From Arthrinium phaeospermum (Eukaryota > Ascomycota > Sordariomycetes > Amphisphaeriales > Apiosporaceae): 64,000 bases of DNA. The stretch is taken from assembly GCA_006503535.1 (NCBI GenBank), contig QYRS01000005.1:2232001-2296000 (forward strand), read 5' to 3'. A program made the translations under genes and the position numbers. The notes under the pieces are model-generated. The model was not told the origin of the DNA. It did no database searches and saw nothing but the letters and a program-made list of their open reading frames with translations. Positions 23,461 to 34,701 of the stretch are shown in pieces (the first letter of the stretch is position 1; each line of letters begins with the position of its first letter).

Positions 23461-24470
23461 TCAAACACGTTGGGCCATGCGCGCCTTGCGCGCGTCGTCG
23501 TCTCTCTTGGCATCGACCCTGGCCAAGAAGTCTTGCCGCGACGTATACGACTGTTTCGACTTGCCCGCCAGCTGGAGCTCGTCCTTGATGCCGGCCTTGT
23601 CGACGAAGCCGGCCCAGTCCATGCGGCTCTTCTCGACCACGTTGAGCTTCTTGGCCTTGGCCTGCTCGCGCAGTTGCAGGCGAGCGGCCACGCCGAGGTT
23701 CAAGTCGCCCCGCGCCGTCAGGCCTTCGATGACCGGCTCGAATACGGACCGGAACGCCTTCCGTGGCTGCCGCTTCGACGGCTCGTCGTCGTCCTCGTTG
23801 AGACCGAGAGCCTCGTCGGCACCGGGCCCTCGCGAGTCGAGGTAGACCTTGGCTTCCGCCGAATCTCGCGGCACCATCTTCTCTTCCGTGTGTACCTTGC
23901 CGGCAAAGTTGTAGGTTCTCTTGATTTTGATCATTGTTGGAGCCTCTGATTCGGCCGCGCCCTTCGAGGCCTCGGTGGGCTCGGCGGTGTCTTTGGCGCC
24001 GTCGCCCAGAAGTTTGTCGTTGGTGGCCTCTCGGCGGCAGTCTTCGAAGGCACGACCGGGCCGGCCCATCTGCGCCCATAGATCATTGACGTCTACGGTA
24101 ACGGGGCCCGTCACGGCGTGGGATTTGCGCTCCGCCTTCTCGGTGGCTCGCATGCTCCGGGTCTTGATGAGGCCGCCTTCACCACCTTCGTCATCGTTCG
24201 CAGCTCCATCTTTCGCTTTGTGCTTCTTTTGCCGCTTTTCCCTTTTGATATGATGAGTTCGTCGCCAGAGTTTTCGTAGTCGCCCTCTGCATTGTCGGGC
24301 TCAGTCGCGTCGCGTTTCCGCTTCGTTATCGCAGCGGGTTCCGCGCTGTCGCCTTCGGACTCTGAGGCTTCGTCGCCTTCTTCCTTCTCGTCTGCCGCCA
24401 CGGCATCGGGGGAGAAGTCCGAATCCTCCTCGGAGGCGTAGTCCTCGGCTAAAAATGGCTCTGCAGACAT
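23461..24470 (-). CDS. SWR1-complex protein 5 (Swc5), BCNT-C domain, one frame break
   Basis: Swc5 is a subunit of the SWR1 remodeller that deposits histone H2A.Z. Start at 24470 gives MSAEPFLAEDYASEEDSDFSPD, the acidic head expected for this family. A KRKR cluster follows. After a single frame change near 24245 the protein continues KREKRQKKHKAKDGAAN, MRATEKAERKSHAV, VDVNDLWAQM, IKIKRTYNFAGKVHTEEK and the C-terminal BCNT signature: KSRMDWAGFVDKAGIKDEL, then SYTSRQDFLARVDAKRDDD. Corrected length about 336 aa, no intron. The break lies in an A-rich run and is probably a base-calling error. Nuclear. Confidence 0.9.
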
Positions 24471-25173
24471 GACTTTGTATTCATTGAAGAAGGGATGGGC
24501 TGGCAAAAAAATCCGAGCTTTGGCTGGCATTCGGGACGTTGGAATGCGACAATCAAATTGATGCAGGGATTAATCTACAGGTGCTTTTAGTGCTTAGCGG
24601 CTCCTCGGGGAACACTGATGGGCAGGCCCAAGAACAGGCCCAGCACCTTAAGACGACGGGCAGCAACCTGAAGCTTGGATGAGACCCATCCAATCAAGGT
24701 CGGGAGCTTCAAAAAACCTCCGAGCTTACTGATTACTGCTTACTGCTTACCTATGTGCCCAATGGTGGTACGGCGGTAAGACATTACAAAGACAAGTCAA
24801 GTGAGGCTGGCGATAACAGCTGATAGGGAAAATCTTTCTTCTTAGACGACGTAATTTCATTTCTAACGGTTTTATGGCCTTTCGTTATTTCCCAATTGCA
24901 ATATCCCCCATCGGTCGGAGCTCAGGCTGGATATTTCTGCAACATATACATAGTGGTGACATAAATTACAGTTCGAGAGGACGGTGCCGAGTATCTTTAT
25001 AGCTTCCAATTGATTGACATTGTTCTCGGGGATAGCACCCCGAGTAACTCCGGTCGCTCGGGGGCTGTCTATTGCTCAATCTCATTTTCTTCGTGACTCG
25101 TGAGGCTTTTTTTAATGCAGCCTCAAGCGGCGCAGGCCTTGTGCAGGCGTTTGCTGTTGTGCGCGACTTTTGT
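24471..25173. other. Intergenic between SWC5 and the MAPEG gene
   Basis: Both flanking genes are on the minus strand, so this is the SWC5 promoter plus the MAPEG 3' region. No gene or clear motif seen. Confidence 0.55.
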
Positions 25174-25682
25174 TTAGAATCCCCAGAAGCCCTTGACGAG
25201 GAAGGCGGCGTAGCCGGCGAGGCCGAGCATGGAGGCCAGGGTGCCGTAGTAGCCGACAGGGCGGCCGAGACGAGGGCGTCCTCGCGCTGCATGCCGAGCT
25301 CGGCGTGGAGGACGCGGAAGGCGAAGAGGGCGCCCATGGCGCCGGTGAGGATCTTGCGGTTGCCGCCGTTGAGCTCGACGACGGCGGCGAGGGCAAAGGC
25401 CAGCGGGTGGTGGGCCCGCGAGGCCACGAAGAGCTTGCTGTCGGACAGCTGCTCGCCCCGCGAGGAGCCCCTCGACGAGGTGGAGCTTCTGGAGCTGCTC
25501 GAGGAGGAGGAGCTCTTGCTCTTCTGGGAGCCGTCGCCCAGCGGCTGCTTGCCGTCGAGGCGGTGCTTGACCACGCGGGCGCTCAGGAAGGTGAAGTAGG
25601 CCGTGAAGGGCACGGCGAAGCTGCCGGTGATCGGCAGCAGCGGTACGAGGACCGGGTTGTTGAGGCCGAACTTGAAAGACAT
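25174..25682 (-). CDS. MAPEG-family membrane protein, one frame break
   Basis: Small integral membrane protein of the MAPEG superfamily, which includes membrane glutathione transferases and uncharacterised members. Start at 25682 (MSFKFGLNNPVLVPLLPITG). A first hydrophobic helix (residues 10-35) leads to LSARVVKHRLDGKQPLGDGS, the usual MAPEG RxxHRxxxGD-like loop. A Ser-rich insertion of about 30 residues follows, then SRAHHPLAFALAAVVELNG, ALFAFRVLHAELGM and, after a one-base frame change near 25245, RPVGYYGTLASMLGLAGYAAFLVKGFWGF, stop at 25174-25176. Corrected length about 169 aa with four hydrophobic segments. Without the frame change the reading continues into an unrelated tail, which I reject. 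Substrate unknown. Confidence 0.85.
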
Positions 25683-26751
25683 GATGTAATGATTTCTCTG
25701 GAGTATGTCTGGAGTATGGTACGATTGATTGGTAGCTGTGCTGAGACTGTCAATTGATCTTTGTTTATGGTGGTAGACCTTAGATTACGCGGTGAGCAAG
25801 TCCTGGAAACGTCCATGCTTCCAAATGTGGTCCTCTGTCGGCACAATATTGTTCCCGCCTTTTGGGCCGCCATGAATTTCATCATACGGTCGAGAGCCGC
25901 GATGATGACACTAGAACGTCGAGGAATCCACATGAGCTTGCTTCCCTCACGAATTCGGAAAACGATGCCTAACGAACATCCAACCTGACATCATTCTAAA
26001 GACCTACAGTCTCCGTGCAGCCGTGTCGTGGCTTAAGCTATGACATTTGGGAAGCTATGACATTGAGGCCCGATATTAGTAGATCAAGTCAGAGAGGCTG
26101 GTAACCTAGAGAGTCTCCTCCGAGATCGACCAATTGCTGGAACTAATGGAAGCTTCCGAATGAGATCGTCTTTGTATTCATTCCGAATACTACCTGCATA
26201 CGTTCAACATGGACTTAGGCCCGTATGCCCCTGGTCGAGTATTTGACAGCTTTACACAATTAACATCCGCAGTATTTTTTTAACTCGGTTCGGAGAGCTA
26301 CTTGTAGCGAATAACATTGCCTGTTGATGTAGCACGTAGCAGCAGCAACATCCAATGAATGATACCAAAAAGCATCATTACGCTTGTTCCAAACGATTTA
26401 ATGGTATCACTGCAGTGCTAAAGATAGAAATAAGGATCTTGGAATGCAGCCTGTCACTAGGCGAGTAGGATGCCGAGCGACTCCCGCTCATCTGTTTCTG
26501 AAATCGACCCCGCTGAGATAGCGTCAGCATATGCGGCCAGTATATGACGTCAGCGTATACACCTACGTCATGATCCTTTGGGAGTCGCAAAGCAGCTCGA
26601 CAACGAGTCGCTTGCCCCGGAGTCGTATTGTATTACCCCAACCGTCCGACCATCAAACGACTCGTACAGTCCGGATTCCCAGTAGCATTGGCTTGAATTG
26701 CCCAACATCTAAACCAAACCAACTTCACATCAATCAGGTAACCTGAACGTC
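25683..26751. other. Divergent spacer between MAPEG and CsbD genes
   Basis: About 1.07 kb holding two divergent promoters. The middle (26160-26420) is AT-richer. Short frames at 25761-25988 have no domain. No RNA gene seen. Confidence 0.55.
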
Positions 26752-27120
26752 ATGTCTTCCAACGAGAACACCAACAACGCGCAACCCGGCCTTGTCGCTG
26801 GTCATGCCGAGTACGTCAAGGGCGCCGCCGAAGTAAGTCCGCCGTTTCGGCAACATCCAGAAAAAAAAACCTGGGGTGATATCCAAACTCAGTTTGCTGA
26901 CGGGTCCTGACGAACAGTCCACCATTGGGAGCGCGACCGGGCCACCGCCTGGCAGAGCTCAGGCGAACAGGCCAAGGCCCACGCGGTCGGCGTCATGAAA
27001 GCAGCGAGCGAGGGTCGCGATCCGACGCAGGGCTACGGCAAAGTCGAGGAAACAGCGGGCAAGGTCACAGGATGCGAGGGCATGCAACAGGAGGGCGCGG
27101 CGAGCAAGAAACCGGAATGA
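26752..27120 (+). CDS. CsbD/Hmp1-like mismatch and cruciform DNA recognition protein, one frame break
   Basis: Small hydrophilic protein of the fungal family annotated as mismatched base pair and cruciform DNA recognition protein Hmp1, related to bacterial CsbD stress proteins. Exon 1 26752-26832 encodes MSSNENTNNAQPGLVAGHAE then YVKGAAE; intron 26833-26917 with GTAAGT donor; exon 2 26918-27120 encodes STIGSATG, then AWQSSGEQAKAHAVGVMKAA, GYGKVEETAGKVTGCEGMQQ and stop. Exon 2 is one base short: adding one G to the GGG run near 26943 restores frame. Predicted 95 aa, the normal size. The KVEETAGKVTG repeat is the CsbD hallmark. Biochemical role in moulds is poorly established. Confidence 0.88.
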
Positions 27121-29410
27121 ATGCCTCCCTGATGGCCCTCGGAATGACCCTCGACATCGGATATGTCGTGCCGCACCCTGTCGCGGTGACTACGGTTGCG
27201 GTTGCGGACTGACTGACTCGTCAGCGTGTCCAAGAGACCAAAACAGTGTATGTATTTACTATGGGCGGATATCTTAATGAGTTATGAATAGGAAAATTTC
27301 ATTTTTTTTAATACAACTCAAGCAAGTCCAGTGGGTATCATTGGAATCGGGTGCATTCCGATATCAACTTATTGCGGCCAAGTCTCGATATCAAACACCC
27401 AGGCTGCCTGTCGCATGGCATGGATAGCCTGTACTGTCAGGTGCCACTGGAGCTTCAGACCCGTGCTGGCCAATACATACAACAGGACGACTTACGTACT
27501 GGTATGGGGGCGATACCCGCTGCCAAGAGGCACATAGGGTTTACCCAAATACACGATGCCGGCTTGCCAGTCGCTGACCTTTGTACTGCAAAAGTTCGCA
27601 TGTTAGCCCACCACATGCTACGCCATGGTCACAGGTCACGGCAACGCGGAACATTTCCCAACCTCGTTGCGGGCTTGAGACGGCCGAAGAAGGTATCGTG
27701 ACTGGGTGGACTATGATTCTGGCACTTGTCAATAATCAGGACCCTGATTCGTGATGGGAAGCAGATACCGAATTGAGAAGTCGGAAAGTCCCAGAAAAAA
27801 AAAAAAGATCCAGTACCACGCAGTTTTCATGCCACAGTGGACACAATATTGACCCGCAGACGGTACCGCCAAGCTTTCCGTTAGCTGAACTCAATTCTCG
27901 ATGGAATCTCAGGCATACAGTACTGTAGACTACCACAAGTCCGCGGACTGGCTGAAAACAACAGCTTGAACCTAGCCGAGTCATCACATCAATGCAGTAA
28001 CTACTACCCTTTAGATAGCTCACTTGCTGGTGTATTTACTAGGGACAAAGGAGCGCAGTCCTGCTGTACTGTAGGACCAGTGCAGACCAGGGCTGGCTCT
28101 TCAGACTTCAGCATGCGGGTGTAAAGGCTAGTTGACAGGTCACTGCAGCAAGTCAGATAGTCAAGAGGGATCGGCTTCACCTTCCCATATGCGGAGTGCT
28201 ACTACTCGGATCCATGTGGCCGGTGCATGTCTCTCTCCGTCTGTTACGGTAGGAGCGTGCTTCATTATATCGGATCACCACCTCGCCTTTGTTAGTGGCA
28301 GATGGCGCTAGGTAGATCTAGTGTGCCCTTGCTCGCTTCGACAACAACGTCATCATCATGAGTTTCATGGCATTTACCCAGTAAAGGCGCCGACAATACC
28401 TGTCAGGACCAAAAAGGCCCCCCCGGGACGACTGGGACCTGGTAAAAAGTAGCTGGTAGCCTCTCTTTTGGGCCCCTCCTGCTCGTCACGTGGGGAGTCG
28501 GTTTTCAGGGTCGCCCGCACAAGGGTCTTTTTTTCCCAGAGGACCCCTAAAGAAAATCCGATGCTGGGATGGGCAGGTGCGGGCGACACGACACTGCGAT
28601 TTTCAAACCCGCATATCCCATCCCATCCCATCACCCCCCTTCTTGTGGCCGCCCCCCCATATCTTGCACGCCCCCCCCTTCCTTGAAATCCCATCCTGGG
28701 CGTCCGAACGCCGCCTACCAACTACCCAGTCACTCTCCTGATCCCTCTGCACACTACCAACTCCCAATACTACATGTACTTACATGCCTGCACTACCTGC
28801 TAGTTGGATGAATACCCTTTCTCTGGCGCACGTCATAGGCTCTAGACATTTTTAGTTCCTGCTCTAGTTTATCAACCCTCGAGAGCCGCTCTCTCTCCCT
28901 CCAATTTCGATGCCCTATTTTTGCCATGGTGTCTTATCCTACTCTTTCTTATAGCACCCTACCACCTCTGTGATCAACATCAGACCATTCCCGGCGCGCA
29001 GGGCGAGTTCATTCGCTCTGTTCCAGGTTCGCCTGTTCCACGAAACGCTCCTCGACACACACGGCGATACCTAGCCCCTCCTTTTGCGGGAGGACAACAG
29101 GACCCCTTGAATGCTACATCAAGACTTCGTCCGCTTCTAGGCGCTTTGGGATTTTCACTTGTTTGGTTTCCATGTCTGCGAGCACTCAAACCACTCCGGT
29201 ACGAAGAAAACTTGTCCGAATCGGGGTTTCCCGAGCTTCTACAACAACTCAGCAAAACTAACATTATAATATTCCCTTGGGGAGGAAGATTTCGTGCTCG
29301 CGTGTTTCCGACCCCCACCAAAGGAACCGACCAGTCCATACGGCAGAGGCTCCATTCAATACGGTCGATGTCCCCAGTCATAGCACCAGCCCACCCGAAT
29401 CAGACCCTGC
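27121..29410. other. Long spacer and leader before the SET gene
   Basis: About 2.3 kb without a supported gene. The 28380-28760 segment is GC-rich with C runs and CATCCCATCC-like repeats; 28860-29400 is open on the plus strand (28921-29421) but lacks domain or codon bias and probably is promoter or 5' leader of the SET gene. A poly-A run lies at 27797-27806. Confidence 0.5.
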
Positions 29411-31073
29411 ATGATGGATAGCGAAAGCATTCAGGAAAGCGACTCCCGAATTGAGTTGCTGCTTGAGGAACGCCAGCAGTTGACTGACGGACTTGTGCGC
29501 GAACCCTATGATTTCATCATCTATCTTAAACGCGCGGTTTGCTACACGAACCTGGCTTACCCAGATCTGGCAGCTGGCGATGCTTATAGGGCATTGATGC
29601 TGACGGACGAGGCGCGCGATGAGAGTTTTGAGTACCATGAGCAAGTCCTCGAGGCTCTGCAAAAATATGACACAGAAAGCTGCCCGAAGTCTTCGACCAC
29701 GGCCTGCTGTTGGATCTGGCCCAGGATGTTGCGCACGGCCCGACGCTGCTGGCCAACCTAGGTGCGGTTCGGAGCTATCAAATCCTGGCGATGGGTCTGC
29801 TGCTCTGTGGTAGTTTGCAGAGCGCCTACAAGTTCTGCGAGCGCGGTCTCGAAGCTGCGCCCACAAATTCGGAGCTCCGCCACATCCACGGCTACATAGA
29901 AACTGTTGCCAAGCGGAGGATACGGCGCGATATCAACAGCGTGCACGACCTGCCGGACTGGGGCATGGTCCGAAGAGAAGTATATCCCTGGAACAACTAC
30001 GAGCCCGACCGCCACTCCCAGGACTCATTGAGCTTTCTAAACGAAAGACTATCGGCCATGGCCCCTAAATGCGCGGTGCGGGTTGCAACTCTTCCCGTGT
30101 TGCTCGAGAACGCCAGCAACACGGACGGCTACGAAGTGATTCCAACTTGTAAGCAGCTCGGCGTTTTCGCTACAGAGGACATTGCTCCGGGAGAGACGGT
30201 GCTTGAGGAATATTCTCTTATCACTGCAAACAACCGTCTGAAAGACACTGTCTGTGATGCATGCAGTGGAGAACTTCCTCCACTTGGCTGCGACTCGGAG
30301 GCCGTAAACTGCCCCGAATGCTATGACACGGTTTTTTGCAGTCAATACTGCTTCGATCAAGCACAAGAGCTGTACCACCCCGCGGTATGCGAAAAGGATG
30401 TGGATGCCATTGCAAAGGACACCGATGCCAAAGACGCCGACGAGTCTCTCCATTTGTTGCTTCTTGCCAGAGTGCTCGCCATGGCTACCCATCAAGAAAT
30501 CCACCCTCTGGAAGTCAGTCAAATAAAGTACATCTGGGGCGACTTTGTTCCCACTAAATGGAATGAGATCGATCTGTCGCCGAATGCTGGTCCACCGCCA
30601 GACTGGACTCTGCCATTTCATTTAGCTTCAACATCGAGACACCTCTACACATCCTTGAGAAGATGGACATTGACATCTACTCCACCCTGGCAGAACACGA
30701 TCTGTGGGTTTTAAACACGCTCTACAGTAAGACTCGTGGAACTGCTTCAGCCCGCAAGAACCCCCGCGACGGCCGACCGGATGTTGCAGCCGTGCACCCG
30801 TTCTGGTGTCTAGCCAACCATGACTGCGACCCGAATGTTACTTGGGAGTGGGGCGGGCGCATGGTGCTCTCTGCCAGAGAACAGCGCGTAGTCGGTGATC
30901 GCCCAGGCGGAATTAAGCGCGGCGAGGAGATTCTGAACCACTACTGTGATGTCACACTCCCCGTTCGCGACCGTAGGGAGTGGGCCTCTGGTAGTCTAGG
31001 GGGCTGGTGCATGTGCGAACGGTGTAGAAGAGAGGCGGCCGAACCTATTTCTAACGGAGTCGCCTCACAATAA
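29411..31073 (+). CDS. SET/MYND-type protein with N-terminal TPR-like region, frame-disrupted
   Basis: SMYD-like protein: probable lysine methyltransferase fold, target unknown. Start at 29411 (MMDSESIQ; MDSES at 29414 also possible). The first part is TPR-like (LKRAVCYTNLAYPDLAAGDA). After a frame change near 29685 it continues DHGLLLDLAQDVAHG, a second helical repeat region, then the SET start QLGVFATEDIAPGETVLEE, a zinc-finger-like Cys set (CDACSGELPP, CPECYDTVFCSQYC, HPAVC), and after another change near 30618 the SET core CLANHDCDPNVTWEW and GEEILNHYCDV with post-SET CMCERCRREA. Corrected length about 554 aa, no intron. The NHxCxPN motif is intact. Both breaks look like single-base errors. 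Confidence 0.85.
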
Positions 31074-31694
31074 ACCATACCACTGCTCACCCCCCCTAGC
31101 GGCATCGGCAAGGTTGCAGAGCCCATACGCTTGCAAAGACTGTATCCGCAGTAGGCCCATGCAGGAGAAGGACGCGATGAGGAAGCGTTTGGAGGACAGC
31201 GCTCCGATTTATTCACCAAGCCAAATTTCCTTCCGTACACGATACCCAATCTTTACATAGGCTTTTTTGATATGCGGGTGACGCTGTAAAGCAGAGGCAT
31301 ATACGAGACGAGCACCAGGAAACGCGGCAGATATTCATACCATCTCGCCGAAAGAAATGCATTAGCAACAAAGATAGTAACAACAACAAACATCACGCAA
31401 TATCACTAGATGCCGTTCAGATCGCGGGATTTGATCTTGGGATAAGAGGTCGGTATCAATCTTGGCAATTCGTAAGCTACCCCATCCTGTGTCTGTGAAG
31501 AAATGGAGGATGTCCTCGGTACGGTAGGCTTTTGATTGCCAGTTATAGACCCTGGACGTCAAAGGTTTCTTATGTTGCCCATGCATCGCATGCAGGGTCA
31601 TCACTAGAGAAGATCGAGTCGAGCTACTGCCGCCAGCTGGTGCCGCACTATCTGGAATTTGATTTATTGCCATCTATCCTCAGGGGTATCATTA
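31074..31694. other. Convergent spacer, SET and NFKBIL1-like 3' ends
   Basis: Two genes converge here; the stretch is moderately AT-rich and has no coding signal. Confidence 0.55.
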
Positions 31695-32945
31695 TTATGC
31701 CTTTGCTTTTGCCTTCGCGCGGATATCTGACCACAACTTGTCGATGATTTGGAAGACGGCCGTAACATCTCGTCGCACGGCCTCGTCGAACCCGGGCCCC
31801 AGTCTTTGCTGGATCTTGTCCGGATGCCATCGGACCCGCTCTTCCTTCAGCTTTGCGAGGAAGACCGATTCGCCAATCTCGATCGGGTCTAGGCCGTTGA
31901 CGAAGAAGTCTCGTACGGTCTCGGAACTGATCTCGGCTCGGTCTCCACTACTACCGCTACCGCCGCCGTTTCTGGCAACCGGCCAGCTCATGCCCTCGAG
32001 AGTCCCGTCCCAGTCGGCCCAGGCCGCAGCGTACTCTTCGTACTTGTCCCGCCAGCTCCGCCGGCGCCGCCTCTCCTCGCCGCGCCGCAGGCTCTCCTCC
32101 ATCTGGCGGGTGAGCCGGCGGGCCTCGGCCTCCTTGTCGTCCTTGGCCCGCTTGGCCTCCTCGCGCCGGGCGCGCTCCTCCAGCAGGCCCTGGTGCGTCT
32201 TCTCCCACATCTTCTGCCGCACGTACGCGGCGTACTCGTCGTCCGTCATCTGCTCCAGCTCGCCGCCCTCGCCGCCGCCGGTGGACCGCGCGTTGGCGTA
32301 CACGTGGATCGGCTGCCCGTACACCCCTTCCCAGTACGCCGCGCCCTCGTCGTCCGCCATGGCGTCGAACAGCGACTCGCGGAACGCGGCTTCCGGGTCC
32401 AGGGGCGGCGGTTCGTGCGGGTTCGGCGGGGTGGGCGAGCGGGTGCGGGTGCGGTGGCGGTGCCGCCGCCGGCGGTGTTTGTGGTGTTCGCTGTGGTGGC
32501 TCCTGCGATGGGTTCGTCTTGACTCGCGGTCTGGGTCGTTGTCGTCTTTCACTTTTCCTTCTACTCCATGGTCTTTGTCTCGCTCAGAGCGTCCCCGGTC
32601 TTCTGAGTCCCGGTCCCGGTCCCGGTGGCGGCGATCGTCGTCGTCATCGTAGTCTCGTTCGCGGCGGCGCGACGAGCGATGTGAACTAGAGTGTTTTGAC
32701 TTGAAGCGGAACTTGGTGGTTTTGCGATCGCGGTGCCTCTTGCTGTCGTTGTTGCCGCTGTCTGGGTCTTTGGAGTGCGCTCTTTCGTCGTCGCTGGCAT
32801 CAACTGGAAAGTGATGCGAGTCGGTTTTTGGCGGGGCAGTGTGGCTGTCGGCGCGATCCTCCTGTTCGGGCGACAACCGAGGCAGGTCCGGATTGATGGA
32901 CGACAGGATGTGTCGCCTCCTGGGAGACGACGGTTCGGTGGTCAT
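31695..32945 (-). CDS. NF-kappa-B inhibitor-like protein 1 (NFKBIL1) homologue
   Basis: Start at ATG 32945 (MTTEPSSPRRRHILSSINPD), 416 codons, uninterrupted. The N-terminal half is low complexity, rich in Arg/Asp/Ser/His dipeptides (RHRDRDRDSEDRGRSERD) and a Lys/Arg/His cluster, resembling RD/RS domains of splicing proteins. The C-terminal half holds the family features: EAAFRESLFDAMADDEGAAYW, an Arg/Glu coiled coil with MWEKTHQGLLEERARREEAK, SWRDKYEEYAAAWADWDG, and a J-like end FLAKLKEERVRWHPDKIQQR. It is named from these C-terminal features; animal family members have ankyrin repeats, which I do not see here. Likely nuclear. It diverges from the NSRP1-like gene with 332 bp between starts. 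Confidence 0.85.
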   Translation of the reverse strand: MTTEPSSPRRRHILSSINPDLPRLSPEQEDRADSHTAPPKTDSHHFPVDASDDERAHSKDPDSGNNDSKRHRDRKTTKFRFKSKHSSSHRSSRRRERDYDDDDDRRHRDRDRDSEDRGRSERDKDHGVEGKVKDDNDPDRESRRTHRRSHHSEHHKHRRRRHRHRTRTRSPTPPNPHEPPPLDPEAAFRESLFDAMADDEGAAYWEGVYGQPIHVYANARSTGGGEGGELEQMTDDEYAAYVRQKMWEKTHQGLLEERARREEAKRAKDDKEAEARRLTRQMEESLRRGEERRRRRSWRDKYEEYAAAWADWDGTLEGMSWPVARNGGGSGSSGDRAEISSETVRDFFVNGLDPIEIGESVFLAKLKEERVRWHPDKIQQRLGPGFDEAVRRDVTAVFQIIDKLWSDIRAKAKAKA

Positions 32946-33277
32946 CGCGGTTCGTTCATTCTGGGTCTTTTGCCGGATATTATTTGGCAATGCGACGACC
33001 GGAGGCGTACGTAAAGCAAGTGTCGAAATGTTGTTAAACGGATGGCGGGACCCCTGCTAGCAGTAACTCCGATAAGCTTTATCAGGCTAAACCACCCCTG
33101 TCACTGCCTGTCATGACTGTGGGTCTCTGTTTTTGGCGCTCCCAGTGCCCAGGTTAAACAATACCACGGCAAGCAGCAACTAAGTTACTTGACCCTACCC
33201 TCCTCTACATCATCTGTATCGCATCGCAGCCACTGTCGCACGTTTTATTCCCTTCGTCTTGTTTTCCTCTCGCCAAA
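32946..33277. promoter_or_regulatory. Bidirectional promoter of the NFKBIL1-like and NSRP1-like genes
   Basis: Only 332 bp separate the two divergent start codons, so the regulatory elements of both genes must lie here or inside the genes. No clear TATA box. A pyrimidine-rich tract (TCTTGTTTTCCTCTCGCC) precedes the NSRP1 start. Confidence 0.7.
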
Positions 33278-34454
33278 ATGAGTAAACCGGGTTTATCATA
33301 CGGTTTAAATCTCAAAAAAGCAACAAACGGCAAACCTGCGCCACCCAAGAGGAAACCCATCTTTGGAGGCGATGACGATTCAGACGACGATGGTGCCAAC
33401 AGCAATGGCCCCCAGGCCACCAAAATCACCGAACTTGACGATGACGACTTTTCGTCCAAGCCATCGGCGTCGAACAAAAGGGTTCCAAAATTCTGAGCAA
33501 ACCAACGCTTAAGAAGAAGCCCCAACAGAACTCCATGTTTGGCGATTTGTCGAGCTCACTGGAGTCGCGCAAACACCAAGAGGCTGCCGAAGAGTTGGAT
33601 CCCTCAATTTACGACTACGATGGCGTCTACGATTCGCTCAAGCCGGAGAAGGTGGTCGCGCCCGAAGATGTCGACCGGCGGCCCAAGTACATGAAGAGCC
33701 TCCTGCAATCGGCTGCGGTGCGCAAGAGGGATGCGCTGATTGCCGAGGAGAAGAAGGTCGCCCGGAGAGAGAGGAGGGCGAGGAGTACGCCGACAAGGAG
33801 AAGTTCGTCACGGAAGCCTACAAGAAGCAGCAAGAGGAGAATCGGCGCATAGAAGCTGAGGAGCGCGTGAAAGAGGAAGAGGAGGCCAAAAAGAACAAGG
33901 GCGGTGGCATGACGGCGTTCTACAAGGACCTCTTAAACCGAGGCGACCAACGGCATGCCGAAGTCATGAAGGCGGCGGAAGACAAGGCGAAGTTGGGCCC
34001 GCAAGCTGCCGAGGACCAATCTAAAGACGAAGAAAAAACAAAGACCGAGGCCGATAAGGCAAGGGAACTCAACTCGAAGGGAGGCTCCGTGGCTATCAAT
34101 GACGATGGCCAGGTCGTCGACAAGCGCGAATTGCTCAAGGGCGGCCTCAACCTGGGCACCGTGAAGAAGCCCGAAGTCCGCAGAGACCAGCGTGAACCCG
34201 AACGCAGACAAGACCGCGGGTCTAGTGGTTTTGTCGGCGCAGGGGGCAAACAGAGCATGCGCGAGCGACAATCACGCATGATGGAGGCGCAGCTCGAGGA
34301 GTCGCTCAAACGATCCAGGGAGCACGAGGCCGAGGAGAGAGAGAAGGTCGAGCGGGCTGCCAAGAGCAGGAAAACGGAAGGCGAGATCTCGAGCGCAAAG
34401 GAAAGATACCTTGCTCGAAAAGCCGCGGCGGCGGCGGCTGCGAAGGAGACGTAA
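33278..34454 (+). CDS. Nuclear speckle splicing regulatory protein 1 (NSRP1/CCDC55) homologue, frame-disrupted
   Basis: Start at 33278 (MSKPGLSYGLNLKK), a typical NSRP1 opening followed by PKRKPIFGGDDDSDDD. After a frame change near 33485 it reads SKILSKPTLKKKPQQNSMFG, then LDPSIYDYDGVYDSLK and RRPKYMKSLLQSAAVRKRD; after a second near 33770, EEGEEYADKEKFVTEAYKKQ, the core DUF2040 motif; then GGGMTAFYKDLLNRGDQRH and a long Glu/Lys/Arg coiled-coil tail ending ERYLARKAAAAAAAKET. Corrected length about 391 aa. Human NSRP1 binds splicing factors and changes splice-site choice; in moulds the role is inferred. Both breaks sit near short homopolymers. Confidence 0.9.
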
Positions 34455-34701
34455 ACGTGCACCAAATCAAGATACCCAGAAGCCGTTACCCAGGCAATGC
34501 CATATTATTCATGTTGCCGCCCGAGACGAGTGTGATAGTACATGGCGATCTATGTGTGGGGAGTCCGATGCCCGGAACTGCTCAATGGCAAGTCCTGAAA
34601 CCCAGCCGATAACGTCCCCTTGCGCTGCAAGAACTGCAGCCATAATATACAGTATAGCGCGGCGCACCCAATGGTGTCTATTGTGTTCTCGATTTCGGCC
34701 T

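Noticed and set aside
28921..29421. 166-codon plus-strand frame before the SET gene
   Set aside because: No domain, poor codon bias, overlaps the SET start; interpreted as leader.
32193..32522. Open frames antisense to the NFKBIL1-like gene
   Set aside because: Shadow frames produced by Arg/Asp-rich codons of the real gene.
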